A DNA stretch of 64,000 nt. Origin: Gemmatimonadaceae bacterium (GTDB lineage: Bacteria; Gemmatimonadota; Gemmatimonadetes; Gemmatimonadales; Gemmatimonadaceae). A program made the position numbers and the translations under genes. Of the stretch, positions 8,159-15,468 are shown piece by piece. The stretch is from assembly GCA_030647905.1 (NCBI GenBank), contig JAUSJA010000018.1:1-64000 (forward strand). Direction: 5' to 3'. The notes beneath the pieces were generated by a model. That model made no database searches. It had not been told where the DNA came from and saw only the letters and a program-made list of their open reading frames with translations. The stretch's first letter is position 1; each line of letters starts with the position of its first letter.

Positions 8159-8644
8159 ATGGCGACTGGCCCGAACGGGATGCGCATCGGACTCATATCG
8201 GACACACACGGGTTTCTCCGGCCAAGCGTCCACAACGCGCTGGAAGGCGTGGATCTCATACTGCACGCGGGTGACGTGGGGGGATCGGAAATCCTCGACG
8301 AGTTGCGCATCATTGCGCCAGTGCAGGCGGTTTACGGCAACACCGATCCGATCGGGGAGCCCGGTTTCGAACAGGAGCTCGTTCTGGAGATGGGAGGCCT
8401 CGACATCCACGTGAGCCACGGACATGAGGTGGGAAGCCCGACGCCCGCGAAGCTCATCGCCGCGTATCCACAGCGGATCATCGTTTACGGTCACACCCAT
8501 CGACAGCTCGTCACGCGCGCCGACGGCAGGCTGGTCATCAATCCCGGCGCCGCGGGCGCCCGCCGGTTCAACCTCGCGCCGAGTGTCGCGCGTCTCACGA
8601 TCGCCGACGGTGAAGCGGAGGTGGAGATTGTTCCCCTCGATTGA
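8159..8644 (+). CDS. YfcE/MJ0936-family metallophosphoesterase
   Basis: 161 residues with the calcineurin-like di-metal motifs in order: ISDTHG (D-x-H), LHAGDVG (GDxx), VYGNTD (GNxD), SHGHE and YGHTH. The length matches the YfcE/Vps29-like class of small phosphodiesterases that act on nucleotide-like phosphodiesters in vitro. The ATG at 8159 is annotated; an internal ATG at 8180 (MRIGLISDTHG) would also give a complete domain. It overlaps the start of the phosphopantetheinyl transferase gene by about 17 nt. Biological substrate unknown. Confidence 0.92.
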   Translation: MATGPNGMRIGLISDTHGFLRPSVHNALEGVDLILHAGDVGGSEILDELRIIAPVQAVYGNTDPIGEPGFEQELVLEMGGLDIHVSHGHEVGSPTPAKLIAAYPQRIIVYGHTHRQLVTRADGRLVINPGAAGARRFNLAPSVARLTIADGEAEVEIVPLD

Positions 8645-9320
8645 GCTCGCGCCCGACGTGGTGGACGTGTGGATGGCTCCCCTCGACGTGAACGCCGACG
8701 AGATGAACGCCCTGCTCCACCGTCTGTCGCCGAGCGAGCAGAAGCGCGTCGGTGCGCTGCTGGAGGAGCGCGCGGTGCATCAGTACGTCGTCTCGCGAGC
8801 AATGCAGCGACAGCTTCTCGCCGGCTATGTCGGAGGATCGCCAGCCGACATCAGCTTCGGCGTCGTCGGGATGGGGAAGCCGACGCTCTCGAAGCCGAAC
8901 GACATTGGGCTCACGTTCAACACGACGCATTCGGGGAACCTCGTCATCATCGTGGTGACCGCAAACCGCGACGTTGGTGTGGACGTCGAGAAGCTGAAGC
9001 CGATCCCGCGCGCACTCCAGGTGGCGAAGCGCTTTTTCTCGGAAGACGAATATCGCATGCTGTCCGCGCTTCCCGAAGACGAGATAGACCTCGCTTTCCT
9101 GTCTATATGGGTAAGGCGGGAAGGCACCGCGAAGGCGAGGGGAGACAGCGTGTGGCGCGGCCTGGCGAGCTGGAAGAATGGAGAGATCGACCGCGAGCAG
9201 GTGAAAAAGCGCGAATGGACGGTCGTACCGCTCGATCTCGGCCCCGACTTCGTGGGCGTCGTCGTCGCGCGCGGAAATGACTGGCGGGTAGTGATGCGGG
9301 GAGCGCCGTCTGTCATCTGA
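8628..9320 (+). CDS. Sfp-type 4'-phosphopantetheinyl transferase
   Basis: About 230 residues. A TTG at 8628 is preferred because GGAGGTGG sits 6 nt upstream and the protein then begins with the usual short lead before DVVDVWMAPLD; GTG at 8658 is the alternative. The enzyme transfers phosphopantetheine from CoA to a Ser of carrier proteins. Seen: NTTHSGNL (substrate loop), VGVDVEKL (Mg-binding Asp/Glu), FFSEDEYRML, and the signature region WVRREGTAKARG. In the last motif the first Lys of the usual WxxKEAxxKA is Arg, while the Glu and second Lys are kept. No carrier protein, NRPS or PKS gene is nearby in this window. Confidence 0.88.
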   Translation: MFPSIELAPDVVDVWMAPLDVNADEMNALLHRLSPSEQKRVGALLEERAVHQYVVSRAMQRQLLAGYVGGSPADISFGVVGMGKPTLSKPNDIGLTFNTTHSGNLVIIVVTANRDVGVDVEKLKPIPRALQVAKRFFSEDEYRMLSALPEDEIDLAFLSIWVRREGTAKARGDSVWRGLASWKNGEIDREQVKKREWTVVPLDLGPDFVGVVVARGNDWRVVMRGAPSVI

Positions 9321-9494
9321 TCTGAATGCGCGGACTCGCATCGCCATCGCACTCTTCGCTCTCACAAGTTCGGCATGCGCCCCGGTGGAGTTCACCGCCT
9401 GACAGGACACCTTCGCCGTGTGGTCGTGGCAGCCACGCGTGCGCATAACCAGCCTTTCTCTCACACGCAGGATTCCCAGTGAGGAGGCAAGGCC

Positions 9495-9896
9495 ATGAAT
9501 CACGTCCGTTTTTTTGAGTTGATCGCACTCGCGTCAGCGGTGGCTTGTTCAGGCGGCGGAGGGAGCACCGGTCCCGCTACGAACACTGGCGGTGGAGGAG
9601 GGGGAGGAGGAGGAGGTGGTGGTGGTGGCACCAGTTGCCCGACAGGCGCGGTGTGCTTCCTTTCGAGCTCGTTCACACCGGCATCGCTCACCGTCGGAAA
9701 AGGCGCGAGCGTGCAGTTCATCAACGACTCGGGAATCACTCACGACCTGAACTGGGATGGCACGCGGCCGCCCGGCATCGCCGACATACCGCTTCACAGC
9801 TCGGGAACGAACAACCGGACCTTCAATGACACCGGGACGTATGCGTTCCACTGCACTCAACACTCGGGGATGAACGGCTCGATCATCGTCCAGTAG
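9495..9896 (+). CDS. Amicyanin-like cupredoxin lipoprotein
   Basis: 133 residues, preceded by GAGGAGG. The N-terminus is a lipoprotein signal ending SAVAC, then a linker with an unbroken run of 14 glycines, then a blue-copper fold. Copper ligands are visible: His in ITHDLNW, and C120, H123, M126 in FHCTQHSGM, spaced C-x2-H-x2-M as in amicyanin. It would be a membrane-anchored electron carrier in the periplasm. The Gly tract is encoded by a GGN microsatellite (about 9589-9631) that may vary in length. It converges with the phosphodiesterase gene, with stops only 3 nt apart. Confidence 0.9.
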   Translation: MNHVRFFELIALASAVACSGGGGSTGPATNTGGGGGGGGGGGGGGTSCPTGAVCFLSSSFTPASLTVGKGASVQFINDSGITHDLNWDGTRPPGIADIPLHSSGTNNRTFNDTGTYAFHCTQHSGMNGSIIVQ

Positions 9897-9899
9897 CTC

Positions 9900-11300
9900 C
9901 TACAGGTACGATCGGCCGTCCAGTCCTGGAGGAACGGGAATGCCCAGCGCCCGCAGCGCGCTGGGCATTACGTCAACCGTTCTGCGCGGCGCAGTCGCCG
10001 GCGGGCGATTCATCAACAGCGGCACGAGCATGTGCTCGCGGTGCAGCGCGCCGTGCGATGATTCATGAGGAATGGGCTCCCACTTCGCCCGGAAATCCCA
10101 GTTGCGCGCAGCCGACAACACGATCTCTCCGGTTCGCGGCGAGTCGGAGAGCCGCGATATCTGCACGAGTGAGTCGGGATAGTCGCTGGCAAAGGTCACG
10201 TCGTAGGATTCGTCATCGGTCAGATCCCGCTGCGATCCGAGCCCCAGCGGATCGCCGTCCATTGGCTCATACGAGATGCGGCCATTCCCCCACGCCATCC
10301 GTGCCGAGCCGCGACCTCGCGCGTGTATCTCGCACGCCCCCGGAGCCGATGGCAGAATCATCAGATCCACGGATTCGCGCGCCAGAAGCGCGTCGCGAAC
10401 CGATTGCCATCTCCCGTCCAGCTCGCCGAGCCACGGACGCACGCGGCGCGCGAGGTCGAGATAGACATGAGCCATTGCGTTCCCGCTCACCATCACCGCC
10501 ACTTCTCCGCGCGGCGAGAACACGAACGGGTGCGCGATGGTCCGGAACCCGAGTCTGCCGATCAGACCGGCGATGTCATCGTGCTGACGGACCGGCGAAT
10601 GCCCGTGATCACTCACCACCCACAGATGCGTAGACTCCCACGTCCCCTGCCGCTCGGCGTCGTGGCGCAGCTCGGCGACAGTGTCGTCCACGATTGTCAG
10701 TGCCAGATCCACGTACGCGCCGGTGTGACCTTCGAAATGCGACGACTTGTCTATTCCAGTGAGCGCGGCGAAGACGAAATCCGGTTGCTTGCGCCTGACG
10801 TGGGCCACGACTCGCGACGCTATCCGGCGATCAATGTCGAGCCATCCGCTCACCTTGCCGCTGAAGTGCGTCCACCCGGTGCGTATCGCGAATCCCGCCC
10901 CGCTTCCGATGCGGTCCTCGGCGCGAAGTCCGCGGCCAATGACGTTCAGGGCAGCCATGCTTGACTTTGCCAGCTCGAAGATCGTCGGCACGGAGGGGTC
11001 GAGATCCCTGTCCACCATCCTCATTTCGGGGCCGACGTAGCTGCGCGAGTGGCCCGGGAGCCGGCATGTGGCGCGCTCGCGATCGTACCACCGCAGGCCC
11101 GGGAGACCGATGGGGCCGGGATACCTGCCCATGACGAACGGTGCATAGGCGGGTCCCGTGACCGAGGGGAATACGGATGTCACCGTGTGCAGGCCGCCGT
11201 CGTCGCGAAGCGCGCTCAGCGCGGGCACGATACCGCGCCTCATCGCACCGGACAGCGTATCCGGGCGCGCTCCGTCGGCGACGATGACTATTACGGACAC
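9900..11300 (-). CDS. Alkaline phosphatase / nucleotide pyrophosphatase family hydrolase
   Basis: 466 residues from a GTG at 11300. The type I phosphodiesterase (NPP) layout is clear: VADGARPDT at the N-terminus supplies the first metal Asp, FPSVTGPAYAPFVMG holds the Thr nucleophile, and VVSDHGHSPV and SSHGALHRE supply the remaining metal ligands. No signal peptide is seen, so a cytoplasmic or unusually exported enzyme is possible. Substrates of the family include phosphodiesters, pyrophosphates and phosphonates. It stands alone between convergent and divergent neighbours. Confidence 0.85.
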   Translation of the reverse strand: MSVIVIVADGARPDTLSGAMRRGIVPALSALRDDGGLHTVTSVFPSVTGPAYAPFVMGRYPGPIGLPGLRWYDRERATCRLPGHSRSYVGPEMRMVDRDLDPSVPTIFELAKSSMAALNVIGRGLRAEDRIGSGAGFAIRTGWTHFSGKVSGWLDIDRRIASRVVAHVRRKQPDFVFAALTGIDKSSHFEGHTGAYVDLALTIVDDTVAELRHDAERQGTWESTHLWVVSDHGHSPVRQHDDIAGLIGRLGFRTIAHPFVFSPRGEVAVMVSGNAMAHVYLDLARRVRPWLGELDGRWQSVRDALLARESVDLMILPSAPGACEIHARGRGSARMAWGNGRISYEPMDGDPLGLGSQRDLTDDESYDVTFASDYPDSLVQISRLSDSPRTGEIVLSAARNWDFRAKWEPIPHESSHGALHREHMLVPLLMNRPPATAPRRTVDVMPSALRALGIPVPPGLDGRSYL

Positions 11301-11400
11301 CGGGTCATCTCGCTACTGTCATGCAGCGGCGACCACATTTTCCGTGTGGCGGAGCCATTCGTGAGGAGGAGCAGTCAATGTCGCGCCTGTATTCCGATAG

Positions 11401-12378
11401 ATGAGAAAGAAGAAAACTACCGCCGCTACGCCGGCGCCGAAGACACGTGCCGTGAAGCCAAGGCAGGCCCGCACCGCCACCGGCAAGAAAGCTGACGCCA
11501 CTCTCCGCGCTTCCGCAGAAGAGGCTGCGCGGGCAGGAACCCGCGAGCGAACCGAGGAAGGACACCTCATGGCGGGCCGCATGCCGCCGTCGCGCGCGAC
11601 GCAGGCGCGACAGGTGGGAGCGACGCGCAAGATCGACGACGCGATCAGGAGCTACACCCCGGTAACCGAAGACGAGAAGCTTCTTCAGCAGCCGGGACCG
11701 GGAGCCGATTTCACCCGGACAGATCCGTGGCGTGTGATGCGGATAATGGGGGAATTCATCGAAGGGTTCGACACGCTGTCAGCCATCGAGAAAGGCGTGA
11801 CGATCTTCGGCTCGGCGCGCACGTCGCCCGAGGATCCGATGTATAAAGCCGCGCAGGAGGTGTCCCGTCTCCTCGGGGAAGCGGGCTTCGCGATCATCAC
11901 CGGCGCCGGCCCTGGAATCATGGAAGCGGCGAACAAGGGAGCCGGTATCGCTGGCGGGCGCTCCATCGGCTGCAACATCGAGCTTCCGTTTGAGCAGGGC
12001 TCCAACCCCTACGTGGATACGCTCGTGAACTTCCGGTATTTCTTTGTCCGGAAGACGATGTTCATCAAGTACTCGGTGGCGTTCATCATCTTTCCGGGAG
12101 GATTTGGAACTCTCGATGAACTGTTCGAAGCGATCACGCTCATTCAGACCGGGAAAATCTACCAGTTCCCGGTCATTCTCTTCGGAAGACGCTACTGGGC
12201 CGGCCTGCTGCGCTGGCTTCAGGCGCGCGTTCTCGCCGAGCGGAAGATCTCGCCCGGCGACATTGACCTCATGATTCTCACCGACGACCCAGCCGAAGCG
12301 GCGAACGCAGTGATAAATGCCTACGAGTCGCAGGTGATCGTCTCGGAGGAGCGCGCGGCGGCAGACGCGGCGGGCTAG
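11401..12378 (+). CDS. LOG-family Rossmann-fold protein (TIGR00730)
   Basis: 325 residues as annotated. The catalytic core (from about residue 100) carries the LOG signature: a GAGPGIMEAANKGA loop, RKTMFIKYS and the nucleotide-binding PGGFGTLDELFE. Characterised members hydrolyse nucleoside 5'-monophosphates such as cytokinin riboside monophosphates. The first 75 residues are Lys/Arg/Ala-rich and disordered-looking; an internal ATG at 11569 with a good AGGAAGG ribosome site would give a 269-residue protein without this tail, so the start is uncertain. A terminator follows directly. Confidence 0.88.
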   Translation: MRKKKTTAATPAPKTRAVKPRQARTATGKKADATLRASAEEAARAGTRERTEEGHLMAGRMPPSRATQARQVGATRKIDDAIRSYTPVTEDEKLLQQPGPGADFTRTDPWRVMRIMGEFIEGFDTLSAIEKGVTIFGSARTSPEDPMYKAAQEVSRLLGEAGFAIITGAGPGIMEAANKGAGIAGGRSIGCNIELPFEQGSNPYVDTLVNFRYFFVRKTMFIKYSVAFIIFPGGFGTLDELFEAITLIQTGKIYQFPVILFGRRYWAGLLRWLQARVLAERKISPGDIDLMILTDDPAEAANAVINAYESQVIVSEERAAADAAG

Positions 12379-12411
12379 CGTCGCACAGACGCCGTATCTA
12401 GTTTCAGATAT

Positions 12412-12451
12412 CGAGCGTCCGCTCCACCAGGAGGGCGCTCGGATTTTTTTT
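12412..12451 (+). terminator. Rho-independent terminator after the LOG gene
   Basis: CGAGCG at 12412-12417 pairs with CGCTCG at 12436-12441, with an inner CTCC/GGAG stem (12422-12425 / 12430-12433) and a small internal loop, followed by an eight-T run at 12444-12451. It separates the LOG gene from greA. Confidence 0.85.
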
Positions 12452-12472
12452 CTCACCGCAATCCAGCCCCCG

Positions 12473-12940
12473 ATGATCGAACAACTCAAGGCGAAGCTCG
12501 GGGCGGAAGTTGAGAAGCTTCAGCGCGAGCTCAACGTCACGTTACCCGCGGAGATCAGGAAAGCCGTCGAGCACGGCGATCTTCGCGAGAACAGCGAGTA
12601 CAAGGCGGCCCTCGAGCGGCAGCAGTTTGTTCAGGCGCGCCTGGGGCAGCTTCGCCAGCGTCTCAGCAAGCTGTCGTCCATAGATGTGAGCCAGATTTCG
12701 GCGGATAGGGTCGGACTGGGGTCCAAGGTCGTCGTGGAGGACGAGGAAACGGGTGAGAAGGAGACCTACCATCTCGTCTTCGGAGACTCGGTGGAGTATG
12801 AGGAAGGGCACGTGAGCATGTCGTCGCCGATCGGCCTGGCGCTCGTCGGCCGCGGCGTGGGAGAGGCGACCGTGCTCAGGCTTCCCGCGATGGTGCGACG
12901 TATCCGGATCGTCTGGCTGAAGACGATTCACGGGGAGTAG
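12473..12940 (+). CDS. greA: Transcription elongation factor GreA/GreB
   Basis: 155 residues: an N-terminal antiparallel coiled coil (about 1-75) carrying the conserved tip sequence HGDLRENSEYKAA, whose acidic residues reach the RNA polymerase active site and stimulate cleavage of backtracked RNA, then a C-terminal FKBP-like domain (SPIGLALVGRGVGE). Length matches GreA. The GreA C-terminal domain is slightly diverged at the end. It is preceded by a terminator and ends 10 nt from the convergent glycerol-3-phosphate dehydrogenase gene, so it is likely monocistronic. Confidence 0.92.
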   Translation: MIEQLKAKLGAEVEKLQRELNVTLPAEIRKAVEHGDLRENSEYKAALERQQFVQARLGQLRQRLSKLSSIDVSQISADRVGLGSKVVVEDEETGEKETYHLVFGDSVEYEEGHVSMSSPIGLALVGRGVGEATVLRLPAMVRRIRIVWLKTIHGE

Positions 12941-12950
12941 CTAGTCGTTC

Positions 12951-14132
12951 TTACGCTGCCGTAGTCTCGCCGAGAGGAACCTCGCCCGTGCGGGATTCCA
13001 CATGGGCGCGGCCGAGGGCCCGCTCTGTGTGATCCACCACCTGCGCGGCCATCGAGCGATAGGTGGTGAGCTTTCCGCCCGTCACGACGATTACGCCCTG
13101 TGAGTCGTGCGAGATGAGATGCTCGCGCGAAATGCTCGACGGCTTGGTGCCCGGCGGTGCGGTAGCGAGCGGACGGATGCCCGCCCACGTCGCCGTGATA
13201 TCGGCTGGCGTCAGTGCCGAATCGGGGAAGTAGGCGTTGGCCGCGCGCAGCAGGTACGCTATCTCGCGCTCGCTCGCCCGCACGTCGTCAGGGGTCTCGT
13301 CCGTGTAGATGTCCGTCGTCCCGATGATTGTGCTCTCGCCGGAAGGGAGCATGAACATCACGCGTCCGTCGTCGGGGGAGATCATCGTCACCGCGCCGTG
13401 ATTGCCGATGCGGGTCCGCGGCACGACGATGTGCGAGCCTTTTGTCCCCTTCGCCTGCCAGGGACCGGTCGCGCTCACGAGCACATGCGCCCTCACTCTG
13501 GCGATCCCGTTTCCGAGCATGTCGCGAACGATAGCTCCATCAGCTCGGCCGCCGGTCGCGGTCGTGGATTCGGTCATGGCATGGCTCACGGCTACGGCGC
13601 CGTGCTCGACGGCGCTCGCGATATTGGCCCGGGTGAGCCCCGCGTCGTCCGTCGCTGCGTCGAAGTAACTGGCGCCGCCTCTCAGTCCGTTATGGCGCAG
13701 CGCCGGCTCGCGCTCCAGCACCTCCTTGCGATCGAGGGCATCGTGCTTCCTCACGCCTCGCTTCCCGGCGAGCAAGTCGTACATCGCAAGTCCGATTCTC
13801 AGCTTCCACCGAGGCAGGCGTGCGCCGCGATACACGGGCCACGTGAACTCCAGCGGCTTCACCAGATGCGGGGCGATCCGGAGCAGGATCTCCCTCTCCC
13901 GCACCGATTCGCGCACCATCCCGATCTGGCCGTGCTCGAGGTACCTGATTCCGCCGTGGATCAGGCGGGAAGACCGGCTCGAAGTGCCGCTCGCCCAGTC
14001 TCCCTTGTCCACGATGGCGACGCTCATGCCTCTCATCGCGGCGTCTCGCGCGATTCCTGCACCAGTAATACCACCCCCTGTCACGAGCACGTCGAATACA
14101 CGTGATTCAAGGGCCGCGAAGGATCGCACCAT
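12951..14132 (-). CDS. glpD: FAD-dependent glycerol-3-phosphate dehydrogenase, short form
   Basis: 393 residues. The FAD-binding DAO fold is clear at the N-terminus (VLVTGGGITGAGIARDAA), with the family motif SGTSSRSSRLIHGGIRYLE. Further family segments include STIIGTTDIYTDETPDDV and GGKLTTYRSMA near the C-terminus. GlpD proteins usually have about 500-550 residues with a helical C-terminal domain; here that domain is absent, which is also seen in some bacterial homologues. It oxidises glycerol-3-phosphate to dihydroxyacetone phosphate and passes electrons to quinone. Only 37 bp separate its start from the divergent thiolase operon. Confidence 0.88.
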   Translation of the reverse strand: MVRSFAALESRVFDVLVTGGGITGAGIARDAAMRGMSVAIVDKGDWASGTSSRSSRLIHGGIRYLEHGQIGMVRESVREREILLRIAPHLVKPLEFTWPVYRGARLPRWKLRIGLAMYDLLAGKRGVRKHDALDRKEVLEREPALRHNGLRGGASYFDAATDDAGLTRANIASAVEHGAVAVSHAMTESTTATGGRADGAIVRDMLGNGIARVRAHVLVSATGPWQAKGTKGSHIVVPRTRIGNHGAVTMISPDDGRVMFMLPSGESTIIGTTDIYTDETPDDVRASEREIAYLLRAANAYFPDSALTPADITATWAGIRPLATAPPGTKPSSISREHLISHDSQGVIVVTGGKLTTYRSMAAQVVDHTERALGRAHVESRTGEVPLGETTAA

Positions 14133-14169
14133 CCTAGAAAGATACCCTCACTCAGCCTAACTTCCTGTC

Positions 14170-15468
14170 ATGCCCACGTTCGGAAATGGCCGGCGCGTCG
14201 CAATCGTCGATGGCGTTCGTACTCCCTTCACAAAGGCCGGCAGTGCCTTCAAGTCGATCTCGGCGATTGACCTCGGCAAGCTTTGCGTGGCGGAGCTCAT
14301 TCAGCGCACTAACCTTAGCGGGAAGGAAATCGAAGCGCTCGTCTTCGGGACGGTGATTCCGTCGGTGATCGCGCCGAACATCGCGCGGGAAGTGGCGCTG
14401 ATGCCACTCATGCCGAAGGGAGTCCAGGCCTACAGCGTGAGTCGCGCGTGCGCATCCGCGAATCAGGCCATCACCGATGCCGCCGATCAGATCGTGCTCG
14501 GACATATAGACGTGGCGATCGCCGGTGGAGCGGAGTCGCTGTCCAACATTCCGATTCTCCACTCGCGGGGGATGTCCGAAGCGCTGGTGATGGCGTCCAA
14601 GGCAAAGACACTCGCCGGGCGCGTGAAGGCCCTCGCCCGCGTCCGACCGAAGGATCTCGTGCCCATCACGCCGGCGATCGCTGAGCCGACGACGGGTGAG
14701 ACGATGGGACAGTCGGGGGAGAAGATGGCGAAGATCAACGACATTTCGCGAGAGGACCAGGACCAGCTTGCACTTCGCTCGCACCGCCTCGCTGCCGCCG
14801 GCACCGCTGACGGAAGGCTCACCGCCGAGATCATGCCGGTTTACGTGCCGCCGAAATTCGAGAGCGTGGTCACGTCCGACAACGGAATCAGGTCCGACAC
14901 GAGTTACGAGCAGCTCGCCGTGCTGAAGCCGGTCTTCGACCGGAAGTACGGGAGTGTCACCGCCGGTAACGCGTCGCCGCTGACCGACGGCGGCGCGTGC
15001 GTCCTCCTCATGAGCGAGGAGAAAGCCCGATCGCTCGGCTACGAGCCGCTCGGCTACATCAGGTCGTACGCTTACGCGGCGCTCGACCCGGGTGAGCAGC
15101 TGCTCCAGGCGCCGGTTCTCGCCGCGCCCGTCGCGCTTGCGCGCGCGGGGCTCGGGCTTCGCGACATGGATCTTGTCGAAATGCATGAGGCATTCGCCGC
15201 GCAGGTGCTGTCGAACCTGCGGGGATTCGAGTCGAAGTACTGGGCGGAGCGAGGCGGATTCTCCGAGCCCGTCGGGGAAGTGGACTTGTCGCGGCTCAAC
15301 GTCATGGGTGGGTCGATTGCCATCGGGCACCCGTTCGGCGCGACGGGATCGCGCATCACCGTGACGCTGCTGAACGAGCTGAGGCGGCGGGACGGACAGT
15401 TCGGACTGATGACCGTATGCGCCGCCGGCGGGCTTGGCTTCGCGATGGTGGTGGAGCGCGACCGATGA
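14170..15468 (+). CDS. fadI: Acetyl-CoA C-acyltransferase (3-ketoacyl-CoA thiolase, FadI-like)
   Basis: 432 residues. The acyl-accepting Cys lies in SRACASANQAI, the His base in GGSIAIGHPFGATGSR, and the second catalytic Cys in TVCAAGGLG. The internal loop (about residues 145-185) and overall length fit the FadI class. It catalyses the last step of beta-oxidation, releasing acetyl-CoA. Its stop overlaps the ATG of the FadJ gene (ATGA), so the two subunits are co-translated as in other trifunctional complexes. Confidence 0.92.
   Translation: MPTFGNGRRVAIVDGVRTPFTKAGSAFKSISAIDLGKLCVAELIQRTNLSGKEIEALVFGTVIPSVIAPNIAREVALMPLMPKGVQAYSVSRACASANQAITDAADQIVLGHIDVAIAGGAESLSNIPILHSRGMSEALVMASKAKTLAGRVKALARVRPKDLVPITPAIAEPTTGETMGQSGEKMAKINDISREDQDQLALRSHRLAAAGTADGRLTAEIMPVYVPPKFESVVTSDNGIRSDTSYEQLAVLKPVFDRKYGSVTAGNASPLTDGGACVLLMSEEKARSLGYEPLGYIRSYAYAALDPGEQLLQAPVLAAPVALARAGLGLRDMDLVEMHEAFAAQVLSNLRGFESKYWAERGGFSEPVGEVDLSRLNVMGGSIAIGHPFGATGSRITVTLLNELRRRDGQFGLMTVCAAGGLGFAMVVERDR

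Noticed and set aside
9400-9402. A second possible selenocysteine TGA, with a small hairpin (CGTGG-CAG-CCACG) about 27 nt later
   Set aside because: There is no normal start codon, no Cys-type redox motif at the TGA and no similarity after it; a decayed lipoprotein or chance frame is simpler.
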